A stretch of 64,000 nt of DNA from Eumeta japonica. Taxonomy: Eukaryota; Arthropoda; Insecta; Lepidoptera; Psychidae. Below the pieces are notes generated by a model that did no database searches, was not told the DNA's origin, and saw only the letters and a program-made list of their open reading frames with translations. The DNA lies in NCBI GenBank assembly GCA_005406025.1, contig BGZK01000012.1:744001-808000 (forward strand), read 5' to 3'. This document shows positions 26,001 through 35,381 of this stretch, one piece after another. Each line of letters begins with the position of its first letter. The stretch's first letter is position 1. Both the position numbers and the translations under genes were made by a program.

Positions 26001-28463
26001 TAGGCTCTTCTGTACGATCGTAGACTACGTATCGAAGACTACGTATTTTTTTAAATACTACACTAAAATAATCATAATTATATTAATTAGACGTTTATAT
26101 ACATTGCACGTATAAAGATTGATCAGAAAATACTTATTAATATAGCGGTCATACTTATCATATCATACATATCATATTTTACAGAGCGTGTATACAAAGT
26201 CCCTTTGGCACCCTTTGAATGCGGAATCCTAAAAAAAATTGCATTTAAATTCACTACCTCTTAAATATTAACATGAGTTTGTGAAATTAGATTTTATTAG
26301 TAATAGACAAATCCTAAGAAATAAAACTACAAATGAAAGCGTAGGTAATCGTAAGTTGGTTTGTGTCGTCGTAATATTGAATAAAGATTACATTCTCGAC
26401 ACTGAAGAGTTCTTTCTGATTCCACAGAAAAGTATTTATGTGATAAAAAATAGCAAATCAAATAAATAACGGAATAGAGCTGATTATTTATGAGTAATTT
26501 ACGTACATAAAATAAACCCATCCGATCATAAATATTTTTAAATTTTGACATATTATTTCTCCTATTTTAACGTTCATCGGATTATAAAAGCGAAACTATT
26601 ATTGACGCATTATTATCATACAGGAATAAAAAAACTGGTCGAGAGCATGTCGGACTACTCATTATAGGGTTCCGAAGCCATTATTACAAAGAAATGCACT
26701 GCCGATGAAAAAAGTACGTTGTTACATTTTTCCCATATTTCTTGCACATAATAATTATAAGCATTTTAGTCGCCTATAACTAGAAAAACCAGTAGGCACG
26801 TCGACAATTACTATTAAATTAGTGTAAAGTATAATACATCAGCAAAAGAGCGTATCTTCATGGCAGTTACATCCTTTTGTTGAGAAGCGCAGTTTTTCGG
26901 CAATATCTCAAAAACAGTACCTAAATCCGACCATGATAAAATAATTTTCGTATAAGTATTTATTAATCGTTATCTCCGTTATCTTTTTCATTTTTTGGAC
27001 ATACGGTTTAGCAGTGGCGGCGCTACACCACTCGTGGACGTCGGCGACATCAGGTTTGCGAGGCCTCTTTTTAATAACTTGTAGGCAAAACTTTTTGCGA
27101 GGCCTCTTTTTAATAACTTGTAGGCAAAACTTTTTTGTTTGCGAGGCCCCTTCAGGCGCGAGGCCGTCGGCGGTCGCCGACGTCGCCGACGCCTATCGCC
27201 GCCACTGCGGTTTAGAAAATAAAGTGTAAAACACAATTTCCGCAAATTTCGGAGACAGTTTTTCCGAAATTATTCACGTAATCAGAAAAATTACTTACAA
27301 ACCTTAAAGTGATTTTAAATAACTGTCAAAATATGTGCTACTCGTTGAAATTGCTGAAAAAATTTTTTTTCAACTTCTGTTACATGTACGGTGTGCCTCC
27401 CCCCCTAGAAATATTTACTTTTGTTATTTAACCACCAAAGTAAGTAGCGGCTTATACAAGACACCTACACTATAATTTTCATCAACATACGTATAGCAAT
27501 TTTTGAATAAAATGCCTATGACATCCGGACAGATGGGAGGACGGACGGACATGCGGAAACTATAAGGGTTACGTTTTTGCCATTTTGGCTCAAAACCCTA
27601 AATAAAAAACTGAAAACAAATGAGAGTCGAAATCTTAAAACGTGTTTCAAGTGCTATATACATTCTAAATTTTCATAAACAAATATTAGTCTATTCATCG
27701 GTAAATATGGTTTAAAAATTACAATACTATATATGTGTATGTCATTGTTATTACAATAATAATGTATATTCCAATAATACTATGTAAAATTGAACAGTAT
27801 TTATGGAAATTTTTAATTTTATTTAGATAAATAATAAGTAATTTTAATAAAATCGTTCTACGTATATAATATAACCTCCAAGCAAGTTTTGGTATTTCTT
27901 GGAGCTCGAGTCACATACAGTTTTTTTTTTACAGTTTTTCGTCATACATGAAAATGATATTACCTTATTAACTAAATGTATTCACATTTATAGATAATTT
28001 CTTAATCGAAATGTTAGTTGGTAATTATAAATGTGTTTTTTTCAATAACTCTACAACCCTTGTCGTGGTTAGTATTACTTGAATATTAGAATTTTGTAAA
28101 TTCTTTGTATGACCATCACTACTTTTATCAACTTTTAGATGTTTCGGTTAAGCGGGTTTCAAACAAAACAGTTATGACAAATACACAGATACAAATAATG
28201 ACAGAATTTTATAATTTCGATACAAATTCTTAAAAAAATACACCATTTTCTAAAAAAACATATTTAATTGAATGAAATGCTTCATTAATATTATAAATTA
28301 AATTTGTAATATAATGATGAAATTCAAGAGTTATTTTAACCTATGAAAGAAAGAGATTTTTAATTTGAGTTTTTACGAATAAACTATATAAGTTTAGAAA
28401 ACATTTTCACTCACAACTGTACGCGGGTAGTAGCAGCAAAATCGCACACAAAAAGTACCACAT
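10764..28463 (-). CDS. Gene A: secreted CLIP-domain trypsin-like serine protease (7 exons)
   Basis: Coding exons are 28463-28415, 19699-19530, 18928-18460, 13864-13677, 13547-13442, 13361-13184 and 11001-10764, giving 465 residues. Every intron is GT..AG and every phase matches (1,0,1,0,1,2). Order: signal peptide (1-16); one clip domain with six Cys at about 23, 32, 38, 65, 75 and 76; a 123-residue Asn/Trp-rich linker; Cys200; activation site EEER/IWGG at 207/208; trypsin fold with His252 (TAAHC), Asp313 (DDIAL) and Ser411 (GDSGGP). Asp405 at the S1-pocket base predicts cleavage after Arg or Lys. Clip proteases act in the haemolymph as zymogens in insect Toll, melanization or developmental cascades, usually activated after Arg as here. 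Which cascade this one serves cannot be told from sequence. The catalytic triad is intact and I see no break. Confidence 0.93.
12340..12547 (+). pseudogene. 3' fragment of a LINE family also present at 29.6-31.1 and 32.4 kb
   Basis: The translation shows [10 protein letters not shown]...LEKGMLQ and later a block resembling [20 protein letters not shown]. These parallel the 3' coding end of the LINE copy at 30840-31060 (RKSYANHIDEILKKGQILNT ... CIKRLMDDNEA). The DNA also aligns through the final CTATGTG-AA-ATCT-TAG segment. Truncated at both ends and full of stops. Confidence 0.6.
12548..12582. repeat. Perfect 17-bp inverted repeat with 1-base spacer
   Basis: TATGTGAAGATCTGTAG and its exact reverse complement are separated by a single A. 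The left arm is the tail of the LINE fragment. Where the related copy at 31.02 kb continues into the 3' UTR, this copy turns into its own inverted image. Confidence 0.85.
13184..13361 (-). CDS. Gene A exon 6
   Basis: Acceptor TTTTTCAG at 13362-13369, donor GTTAGT at 13183-13178. Begins by completing a split Asp codon, encodes [10 protein letters not shown] (the Cys that pairs with Cys200 in this fold), then [11 protein letters not shown] and EACSRKYN. Ends in phase 2. Confidence 0.92.
13442..13547 (-). CDS. Gene A exon 5 (catalytic Asp)
   Basis: Acceptor TTTTTTTCAG, donor GTATGAG. Encodes [20 protein letters not shown] followed by DIALIRL, which holds catalytic Asp313. Ends in phase 1 after Leu. 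Confidence 0.92.
13677..13864 (-). CDS. Gene A exon 4 (catalytic His)
   Basis: Acceptor AACTGCAG, donor GTGAGT. Encodes [20 protein letters not shown] followed by AHC with catalytic His252, then a [12 protein letters not shown] loop typical of clip-protease catalytic domains. GC-rich third positions. The open frame on the opposite strand over this exon is its shadow. Confidence 0.93.
14152..14217. repeat. Two adjoining perfect hairpins sharing an arm
   Basis: Bases 14152-14174 and 14179-14201 are exact inverted copies (23 bp) around a CCAT loop. The final GGGG of the right arm then starts a second perfect hairpin, GGGGTTAT-CCAT-ATAACCCC (14198-14217), with the same CCAT loop. Confidence 0.9.
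14637..15320 (+). repeat. Dispersed element of the 'GGCCAAGTGCG ... AGGGTTCCG' family, copy 1
   Basis: The left side reads CGACCGGCCAAGTGCGTGCC ... TGTAGGGATTCGTAG. The right side reads GGACGGACATGGCGAAACTA ... CTACGGAACCCTAAAAG, so the 'AGGGTTCCGTAG' motif is inverted at the two ends. Related copies lie at 26626-27601 and 59245-59958, with a partial reversed one at 40953. I recognise this as a widespread lepidopteran repeat. No coding capacity. Confidence 0.6.
15880..16054 (+). pseudogene. Truncated mariner-type transposase fragment
   Basis: Aligns closely at DNA level with 17906-18069 of the longer mariner remnant: shared CTTATTTGTTTGG(T/C)GGAAATA, GAAGGTTCAGTGTACTTTG, and GGTTTATTAAACCGAAAA (with one change). 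The corresponding protein in the better copy is [15 protein letters not shown] ... LLNRKRMLL, the central mariner transposase block. Both ends are missing. Confidence 0.72.
16055..16104. repeat. Perfect 22-bp inverted repeat, foldback insertion in the mariner fragment
   Basis: CTTTAACTAAATTGATTACA-AT (16055-16076) and its exact reverse complement (16083-16104) surround CGCTAA. In the related copy at 18070 the sequence runs straight from CATGACAT into CGCTAG. So the left arm is an inserted inverted copy of the right arm. Confidence 0.88.
16893..17130 (+). mobile_element. tRNA-derived SINE-like element
   Basis: Bases 16896-16906, TGGTTCAGCGG, fit an RNA polymerase III A box, and 16940-16949, GGTTCGAGCC, fit a B box at tRNA-like spacing. 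They are followed by a non-tRNA body containing GCGCGTTAAG ... GTCC and GTTAGCAGTCGCCCAACCCGC, reminiscent of lepidopteran SINEs. No tRNA fold can be completed, so it is not a tRNA gene. The 3' boundary is uncertain. Confidence 0.5.
17380..18330 (+). pseudogene. Decayed mariner transposase
   Basis: Broken plus-strand translation in mariner order: N-terminal helix-turn-helix region ([18 protein letters not shown], then [15 protein letters not shown]); a stop-ridden middle ([11 protein letters not shown] ... CRMVI); the block [20 protein letters not shown] through LLNRKRMLL; then a degraded region after the second catalytic Asp with [20 protein letters not shown], derived from the usual LPHPAYSPDLAPSDYHLF stretch. 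Multiple stops and frameshifts. Terminal repeats could not be identified with confidence. Confidence 0.72.
18460..18928 (-). CDS. Gene A exon 3 (end of clip, linker, activation site)
   Basis: Acceptor ATATTACAG, donor GTAAGT. Begins VCC, the last two clip cysteines, then a long linker with many Asn, Trp, Glu and Ser, then [20 protein letters not shown] and [15 protein letters not shown]. The zymogen is predicted to be cut after Arg207. IWGG instead of the common IVGG is unusual but conserves the free Ile and the two glycines. Ends in phase 1. Confidence 0.93.
19530..19699 (-). CDS. Gene A exon 2 (clip domain)
   Basis: Acceptor TTTCCGCAG, donor GTGACT. Encodes 56 residues with clip cysteines 1-4: ACVDG, GTCRQ, TDCRP and AAGCG. 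Cys3 and Cys4 are separated by 26 residues, within the clip family's range. Phase 1 in and phase 0 out; the VCC of exon 3 completes the domain. Confidence 0.93.
20280..20365 (+). repeat. Remnant of a lepidopteran dispersed repeat
   Basis: Contains GGGGTAAACGAGCATACGAA ... GGAGATGATCCCCACC ... ACACCAGTAG. This resembles the common lepidopteran 'ACGAGCATACGG ... TGATGGTAAGTGATCACC ... CACCAGAGG' repeat as I remember it. No boundaries found. Confidence 0.35.
22220..22560. other. GC-elevated patch with overlapping open frames, unidentified
   Basis: Base composition rises here and open frames exist on both strands (for example 22279-22512 plus, 22224-22481 minus). No domain, splice support or homologue comes to mind. 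It runs into CTAGCTTTCCGCCCCGGATG, which resembles the common insect 'TAGCTTTTGCCCGCG' repeat, so it may be repeat-derived. Confidence 0.25.
22620..22760. repeat. Degenerate hexamer-period tract
   Basis: A run of related words such as CAATCCCAATCGTGGTAC, GATTTCAATCGTGGTCATG, TAATCGCGGTCCC and ATCCCGATCCCGATT with roughly 6-base spacing. Its relatives at 39690-39860, 40300-40500 and 49610-49910 are listed separately. Confidence 0.6.
24140..25285 (+). pseudogene. jockey/BS-like LINE, 3' half (RT C-terminus and 3' UTR)
   Basis: The broken translation begins with a degraded RT catalytic block ([16 protein letters not shown], where FADDTS is expected). It continues through [61 protein letters not shown] and [15 protein letters not shown]. 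In another frame come [20 protein letters not shown] and [13 protein letters not shown]. The 3' UTR ends ...AACCTATGAAATAAAGATATTTTGAGTTTGAATTTG near 25285. Related 3' ends occur at 28310 and 50830. Frameshifts and stops make it inactive; the 5' half is missing. Confidence 0.82.
26626..27601 (+). repeat. Dispersed element, copy 2, interrupted by a hAT short element
   Basis: Aligns along its whole length with 59245-59958: TGTCGGACTACTCATTATAG + GGTTCCGAAGCC start, GCAAAAGAGCGTAT, CAGTTTTTCGGCAATA, CAAGACACCTACACTAT, and the GGACGGACAT ... CCATTTTGGCTC ... CCCTAAA end. The inverted TAGGG(T)TCCGA ends place it with copy 1 (14637). It has no coding capacity. Confidence 0.72.
27012..27207. mobile_element. 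Short hAT-type element with exact 8-bp target duplication
   Basis: The ends are CAGTGGCGGCG and, inverted, CAGTGGCGGCG. Flanks CGGTTTAG (27004-27011) and CGGTTTAG (27208-27215) are identical. Inside are two direct 39-bp copies (27058-27096 and 27097-27135) beginning GCGAGGCCTC, plus a third partial GCGAGGCCCC. The paralogous repeat copy at 59592-59599 lacks the insert and shows the empty site. Confidence 0.9.
28310..28378 (+). repeat. Isolated 3' end of the jockey/BS-like LINE family
   Basis: TTTTAACCTATGAAAGAAAG followed by AGATTTTTAATTTGAG parallels the terminal UTR of the LINE at 25285 (AACCTATGAAATAAAGATAT ... TTTGAG). Probably a severely 5'-truncated insertion. Confidence 0.5.
28415..28463 (-). 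CDS. Gene A exon 1 (signal peptide)
   Basis: ATG at 28463 encodes [16 protein letters not shown], a compact hydrophobic signal peptide, then one base before a GTGAGT donor. The split codon T/TG with exon 2 gives Leu17 and keeps frame into the clip domain. Start chosen because it is the only ATG in frame, it sits about 100 bp below a TATA box, and secretion is expected for a clip protease. Confidence 0.87.
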
Positions 28464-28561
28464 TTTCAACTTCGGTTCACTTTGTCCTTTATCCTGATAA
28501 ATCACGGAACGTGGCTACATGTCATCGTGATCGGAACACGCAAACTAAGTTCACGTCTTTA

Positions 28562-28567
28562 TTTATA
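28562..28567 (-). promoter_or_regulatory. Candidate TATA box of protease gene A
   Basis: TATAAA on the minus strand (within GTTTATAAATAAAG), about 100 bp upstream of the ATG. This implies a start near 28535 and a 5' UTR of roughly 70 bases. Further upstream (about 28640-28945) is a GC-richer stretch that may hold proximal control sequences; I see no site I can name there. Confidence 0.5.
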
Positions 28568-28569
28568 AA

Positions 28570-29555
28570 CACACAATAAACGACGTCACCAAACGCGATT
28601 GCTCGAAATCAATACAAACACTATTAAGTGTCGAACACTTTAACGTTCGGTTTTACCGATACGTGGTCGGTCGCGGGTCGTATCGATAACTTTATAGCAC
28701 ATTAAAAAAACTAATATTTCCAAGAACGTCTTCATCGTCGCGTTCCTAAACGTTCACGTCACGCATCGGTCCAACACCACCGCGCAATGGACGTGCCGAT
28801 AACCGACCCGTTACATTCGCGGACGGCCGGTGTGCGGTACACAACAGTTAAGTGCGGCGACTGCGAGTGCGCACTCGGCGGCTCGCATGACCGCCATTAT
28901 CATACTAGTTTTGCGGGAAAAACGATGAGCGGGTCCGGCCCGATGCCGCGACTGACTCACTAATTGGATGAATAACAAATAAATTACGACGAAACATAAA
29001 TATTTATACAGTCTGAAAATCATTAATTTTTGTGTTTTTATTTACCCAAAACTTTCTATAATCCATTGCTAAATGTGATCTTTCAATCTGGTCCGAGTTC
29101 ATTTTCTTTGAATTTATGTCTTATGTTCATAATGTTCATTACCCCATCTAGTTGCGTAAGATCCATGTCGGTGGGATTTGGCAATTTAAAGGCATATAAG
29201 TCAACTTCAATACCGCGATATTTTTTACTAAAATAGGTTCAGTTAGAATCGTAAATACAGACTGGCATATCCATAGTAAATCCCTCCATCTTACTCTGAC
29301 ATCGATCAAAATAGTCGCATATCCTAATATTATATCATAATTAACTAAAATTAAAGCGATATCCCAAATAATTGAGGAGTCCAATTAGAATGCCATATCA
29401 AGTTTACAAGAGTCGCTAATGATGTTAATATCTAACCAGACTTGTAAAGAGATTTTTTTTTGCAATACCTGAATAACTGAGGGATAGAGGGCGTTGGTTA
29501 TTCCATCTCAGTCATGGAAGTTATAATAAGAATCGGAAATTTCATATAATAATAA
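28570..29555. other. Upstream region of protease A
   Basis: GC-richer between 28640 and 28945, otherwise AT-rich. Open frames at 28811-29023, 29030-29236 and 29148-29384 have no recognisable domain. Confidence 0.4.
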
Positions 29556-29559
29556 TTAC

Positions 29560-30375
29560 TTAATCATAATCATAGAGGCAAGCCTACTGTACCAGCTCTA
29601 TAACAAATGCTGGAAAAGCCATAGGGTACCTAATGACCGGTGCAAAGCAGTCATTATACCCCTTTATAAAGGGAAAAACTCACAGTAGGTTTGCACAAAT
29701 TACTGCCCTATAATCCTCCTCAGCGTCGTTGGCAAACTACGAAAATTATTATCGAAAGAATTGTGAATGAGACTGAAAACACGATTTGGAACGTATAGAC
29801 GGGATTTCGAAAAGGGATGGGGTAAACGGATCAATTTTTTTCTCTGTGAAACATTGCAGAAAAGTTTTTGGCCAGCGGCCAAAAGGGTTTCTGTATTTTC
29901 GTAGATCTGAAAAAAGCTTATGATAGAGTGAAAAGACATGATCTATGGAGAACCCTATCCATGCATGATGTGAGTAGCCGATCGATACAGGCACTACGAT
30001 TCCAATACAGGGGCTCCAGTGCTTGCGTCACAATAAATGGGGTGTACACGGACTGGTTAGACAACCACAGAGGTGTCGGACAGGGATGTGTAGCTTCATC
30101 GTGGCTATTCAACCTATTCATGCATAGCTGTCTATATGATTTGAAAGAGTATGAATGCGGACTAAGCGCTGGATGAGCTGTCTGTCAAATTCTTCCCGTG
30201 CGTCGACGATCAAGTAATCCTTGTGCCGTCGGCGAGCGGGCTGCAGGAGATGGTAAATAAAATGAATGATTCTGTTAAGAAAAGGGGTACGAAAGTAAAT
30301 GTTGGTGTTAAGGTAATGGTGATTGAAGGAGGCGAAAGCACGACTGGATGCGATATACTTATAGAAAGTAAGAAA
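29560..30375 (+). pseudogene. LINE reverse transcriptase, interrupted
   Basis: Plus-strand remnants of a non-LTR RT in order: LYQLYNKCWKSHRVPND, CKAVIIPLYKGKNSQ, NYCPIILLSVVGKL, then VFVDLKKAYDRVKRHDLWRT-type motif A (GFCIFVDLKKAYDRV), GVGQGCVASSWLFNLFMHS (motif B region), VDDQVILVPSASGLQEMVNK (the YADDQ box with Tyr-Ala changed) and KKRGTKVNVG. Several frameshifts. After about 30375 a different sequence intervenes, and the LINE resumes at 30845. Confidence 0.82.
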
Positions 30376-30844
30376 GCAGGGCCCGATCTAAGGGGGGCAA
30401 GCCGGGCATTTGCCCAGAGCGGCAAAAAATGAGGGGCGGCAAAATTGACTTATTCTTATCATCCAACCTAGCCATTAGCCATCCACCACCCAAGTTGGTA
30501 GGTTGAGAATTTTATGTGCCACCTTCCGACCTACTTCAGGTTGGATAGTGAAAATATTTAAGTATTTTACTTAGCTGAATTATTTTAGTTCGAAAGAAAG
30601 AAAGAAGATGTAGGGATCCGCAATAAATACCGATACCTAAGTAGTATCGATACTTTCATTTCGATAGTAAGTATATTTGAACACGATACTTTTGTTCCGA
30701 TATTTTTGAGGTATCGATACTTTTATAAGTACTCGATACTTTTAACAAAATTTAAGTCACATAATTAGATTTGGGTTGTAGAAAATTACCCTTCTATAGA
30801 CAATAGTTAATGTTTAGTGTAAAGTAGACTGACAAAACAAATCT
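30376..30844. mobile_element. Probable hAT-like insertion in the LINE, right end unresolved
   Basis: The LINE text stops where CAGGGCCCGATCTAAGGGGG begins, and the LINE's last coding block resumes near 30845. The start resembles common insect hAT short elements (CAGGGCCGGATTTA type, followed by GGGCATTTGCCCAGAGCGGC). The interior repeats TATCGATACTTTT-like words (30620-30760), as subterminal repeats of DNA transposons do. I could not find a matching right inverted end or an 8-bp duplication. Confidence 0.45.
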
Positions 30845-31080
30845 GTGAAGCGAATGTGTGTGATGGAAAAATCAGAAAGGGTTGCCCTAGAAAATCCTAT
30901 GCAAACCATATTGATGAGATATTAAAAAAGGGCCAAATCTTAAACACCCGAAATTGACGAACTTGTATAAAAAGGTTGATGGACGACAATGAGGCAATAG
31001 ATTGTACCATGTGGAAATCTATAGTCTCTGTTGACCCTTCTGGGAAATAAGCGTGAGTTTATATTATTATTATTATTAAT
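30845..31080 (+). pseudogene. 3' end of the interrupted LINE
   Basis: The translation resumes as NVCDGKIRKGCPRKSYANHI, then EILKKGQILNT and MWKSIVSVDPSGK, ending in a 3' UTR that finishes in an (ATT)n run (31062-31078). Copies of this segment occur at 12340-12547 and 32425-32585. Confidence 0.75.
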
Positions 31081-32424
31081 CATAAATTAATTACGCTAAA
31101 CAGAACGATGCGTTCGCTAATAGGGTAAAGGTCGAAGTAGCGCCAGCAGTTCTGCGTGTCCCGCAACAAGATATTTCGATTACGTCGTTTGTGTACGCCC
31201 TAACTCAGTACGCAGCATACGTGCGAGGCATCAATAATGATAATATCAATTAACGAAAATATCTATAAAATCATAATTCACTCAACTAACTTTCGCGATG
31301 CATTTGCATAACGAACTATGTATTCACACAACACGTATTTTAATTCTACACTTGTATAATATAATTATTTAATTTATATTATGAACATTACTTTAGAAAA
31401 GCATAGTTGACAGCCGTGTCTTTTTTCTCTTTCTCTCCCTCGTTAAAATGGTGCAGCACGGTCATGCGCCGACTGTTCTGAGACACAGAAGAAACAGATA
31501 ACGAGACTAACACTCGCTTTTCTAACTCCTGTTACTCACTTCCGTCCCATTTCTCAAAATTACAGCCAAAGCAAAGCTAAGATATTAAAACTTAAAAAAC
31601 CAGCCATTGTAACAATCTCCCCACATATTTTATTATAATTTTACGATAAAAATGCGTAGAAGTGAAAATTCTTGGTTCGGAAGTCATGCGATTTTAACAA
31701 AATAGGCTTAATTTGAGTTACTCAGCTTTCTGAGTGACGACGGCGATCATCCTCACACCTTTAGTGCAAGAAAATTGTGATAAATGACGCAGCAGTAGAC
31801 ATTTTTCGTACGGTAGCCAACGAAACGGGATCGCCCCGTCTCTACAGTCCAGTATTATTATGCAGACAAAGTCGTAAACAAACGCGAGTACTTGAGAAAA
31901 TTGTGCCATTATGACATTTCAATATATAATGCAATAAAAATGCATTATTTAATTGCATTATTACTCTGTCATATTACATATCATATTATATATCATTATA
32001 TGAAACCAGTCTTGAAATCGTGGAAGTAGATACTATTAGTTTATTTTTGTGTACTCACCTAATTTTTATCGTACCTTTATTTTATATTTCGTATTATAAT
32101 ATTTTAGAATGATTTTGTGCCAAAATAATCTCATCAGTGATTTTTCAGTTAAAAAATATTAATTATTTCGTACGATTATTAGCAAGTTTTTAAACTTTTC
32201 AGTCTATAATTACATTTGTGAGCTTCCCGAAAATTGCGTTTTATAGTCAACATGTTAAGTTTTGCTGAGATCACCCTACACTAAGTTATTTGAAATACCA
32301 TGAGAAACGAAAAGATATCTCATTTATTGATGTCAATTTTAACTTCTTCTACAACGCATTGCAAATCAAACACATTGCATGGTTATGCCGCAGTCGGGTG
32401 AGAATTGACTCCGTACTAAATTAA
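31081..32424. other. No gene recognised between LINE fragments
   Basis: AT-rich. A patch at 31705-31910 (minus-strand open frame including CRDGAIPFRWLPYEK) looks like repeat-derived sequence but I cannot name it. Confidence 0.3.
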
Positions 32425-32585
32425 ATAAAAAGACCAAATTTTATTTAAATGCAAACAAGCTTTCATGAAAAGATTGATGAATGTCGGCGAAGCAAGAAAG
32501 ATATGCACATAATGTACCATGTGAAAATCTATAGTCTCTGTCTACCCTCCTGTGAACTCTCTCGAACTTATATTATTACTATTCT
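32425..32585 (+). pseudogene. Short 3' fragment of the same LINE family
   Basis: Aligns with 30920-31065: shared ATGTACCATGTG(A/G)AAATC, TATAGTCTCTGT and TTATATTATTA, plus the block AAAAGATTGATGAATG ... GGCGAAGCAAGAAAG. Confidence 0.6.
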
Positions 32586-32589
32586 ATTC

Positions 32590-35238
32590 TATTCGACATT
32601 ATTAAAATAAATAAAATTTACCATAAGTTACCGATGCACCACTCTGTAAACTTAAATTAATGTAATCATTTATGTGACATAATTTCATTAATTTTCTTTT
32701 CTAACATCAGAACATAGATGTACTTACACAAAACGAGTATTGTTCCTTTTATACTGTGTGAAGGTTTTCTATTTCAAAATCAAATGTGTCGAGATGTTTC
32801 ATTACAGATGATTACACGTCTTTCTAAACACCGAAAAGGTGTTAAGGAAAACTCAATAGCGAATTTTTTTGAATGAAGTAAATTCGTTCAAATTGATGAA
32901 AAACTATAATTTTTGAATTTAATATTTTCTTGCATTAGTCATCATCATTTTAAGCTCTCTATTTTTTTATGATACTGACAATAGAAATGTAAAAAACGAC
33001 AAAATATAGTTTTCATTTAGTTTTTCGAAAACTGCATTCGACAACCATTTGATAAATATATGAAAAAAAATAATAAAAGCTGATATCTTTTCATACAAAT
33101 TTGGTCGATGACAATTTCGGTCCAAACAAAATGGTTCTAATTGCATATCATTATAATTTATCAACAAATTGCTTTAACTTTTTTTGTAATGTTTAATGAA
33201 TTCTTAAATACTTAAACTAACTCCGTACTTACAGATTAGCGCCTGAAATACTCAAAATTTATTCAAATACGGCGCGATAGACTAGTTTGCAGTATCATTA
33301 GACGATCTAAATTTTAATAAAAATTATTCAGATTTACATTTTGCATTTCTTTTTTCTTGTCATATAATAAACCTGGCTTTATCATCACATATTTTACCAT
33401 GATGTTAATAGTTTTAAATTTATAAGCATATCGTGAAATTAAAAAAATATTCATTAATATGACTGCACATGCGCATTGTTAACACACTCGCACCGGTCGC
33501 TGTTTATGCGTACATACAAGTTAATTGTCACTGTTTCGTTTTCTTTTCGATTTTGTTTATGATATCACAGTGATGAGATATTGGACAGTCTAGCTGATAT
33601 TGGTCCAGCAAAACAAGGTAAATTTCAAGTGCTACAGATAAATAAATTGCCGCAGGGTCATTTATGTCAACTATGCCAACATCATATAAAATAAAACTAC
33701 AAATGGCTATCCCGATACGTCTTACTGTTTAATGTGAATGTTTAATTCCATAATTATTGATGGTTTGACATTACCGTATTCGAACTTATGCGTCCAAATT
33801 GGATTATCAACGCTTTACCGCATTACTGTTTTTGTACACTATATTTGTTTAACATTATAATAATTATATAAACAAATTACCAAACAGCGTTTCGAATGCA
33901 TGCGATAGTTTGTAGTACACGTGTACATTTAAATCTGATTCATATGGACCAATATCAAGTGTTTATGCTGCAATTCAATTTAAATGAAACGAAAATTATA
34001 TAAATCTTAATTTATCACAAATAAGACATAAATTATAATGGGAATAAACGCTTTGTCCATGTATTAATAGTTACGAAACAAAAATAATAAAAGATAAAAA
34101 TGAAATGAAATATAAGTAACATTATATTGATAATCTGCATTGAAGCGCTACATCTGCGATACACTAATAAGCCAGATGGACACCAAATTCTAATATGTTC
34201 TTAATTTTTATGAATTTATCAACCACCAGCTTTTGCCCGCGACTTTGCTTGCATCGAATAAAAAGTTTTGTACGAGAATTTGGTCTTTACCATAACCTCG
34301 ATCGTAAACATAATCTTGATTTTCAATTTTAATCTCTCTCCCTGTCCATGCCACTTTCTGTTGCTCTGTCATTCTCTCTGTCAACCTTTCATTTCATATA
34401 TCTCTCTTACTTACGAGAGAGAAGAATCACCTCCTTCGCCAAGTACTAAAATTGTTCTTGCTAAACCCTAAGTTGTCTATCGTCCGATGTTTGGTTGTAA
34501 CACAATTACGCATAAACGGCTGGAAGGACTTATATTAAATTTAGCACACAGATAGCATATTTTCTGTATTATGCCTATGATATTTTATACCTCTTACTAA
34601 TGCTTTCCTGTGCAACAATAATTTACAAGAAATAGGAATCGATATCGGAATCGAGAGAAATTGGATTGGAATTGAGAAAAAGATTAAATGGAAACTAACT
34701 GTGAAATGTCCACACCGGTGGAGGCGTGATATTATATAAAACCTATTAATAATATCACGCTTATATATAGCAAAATAAATTATTAATATTATATAAAAAT
34801 TATTAACAATATATCACATATAAATTTACAAATACCATACCGCAAAAAAAACTAGTCTGTCCAGCAAACGTGGCCCTTTCTTTAAAAAAAGGATCATTAA
34901 ATCAAACCAGTAAGTCTCGAATTTTAAGTACACAAACGGAAAAACAGACAGATTTTTTTTTGTATTCCATAATACATTTGAATGGATTTTGAAAGCATAT
35001 TTTTCGTCGTGGCTTCAATAACGTTTACTTTTAGAAACTCATTGGTTTAAAGTTTTAGTCACGCTGTACGTTTAAACCTCATAAACTGCATTTGAAATTA
35101 TCTTTACTTCAATCATCAAACATTGAATGAAAGTTTATTTCTTTCATTTCAATGTCAATCTAGAAATATTGAAGGTTAAATGAATGCCGCATAAATATCG
35201 CAGGAATTATAAATTAAACGTGAAATGCGCAACGAAGA
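32590..35238. other. Intergenic region upstream of protease B
   Basis: 2.6 kb AT-rich. At 34225-34290 AGCTTTTGCCCGCGACTTTG matches a widespread insect repeat end. At 34635-34690 GGAATCGATATCGGAATCGA ... GGAATTGAG is another degenerate hexamer tract. No gene. Confidence 0.45.
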
Positions 35239-35240
35239 AA

Positions 35241-35247
35241 TATATAG
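35241..35247 (+). promoter_or_regulatory. Candidate TATA box of protease gene B
   Basis: TATATAG about 80 bp upstream of the ATG at 35324, a normal insect core-promoter distance. Confidence 0.4.
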
Positions 35248-35323
35248 CACATTATTTCTAAAAGCAAGAAAAAAATTTCACACGCAATAATTCAACTGCA
35301 GTGAGTGCACAGTAGTAATAATT

Positions 35324-35381
35324 ATGTTGTACTGTATTGCATCTATTGTGTTAATTCTAATGATCACACGAAACACCTTAG
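35324..35381 (+). CDS. Gene B exon 1 (signal peptide)
   Basis: ATG followed by MLYCIASIVLILMITRNTL and one base, then donor GTGAGA. The split codon G/GT with exon 2 gives Gly20. Hydrophobic core and position relative to the TATA box support the start. Confidence 0.82.

Larger units (their letters stand above)
19700..28414. other. Gene A intron 1
   Basis: 8715 bp between the signal-peptide exon and the clip exon. It carries a SINE-like remnant (20280-20365), a GC-elevated patch (22220-22560), a degenerate hexamer tract (22620-22760), a jockey/BS-like LINE (24140-25285) and a dispersed element hit by a hAT insertion (26626-27601). The rest is AT-rich and unassigned. Confidence 0.75.
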
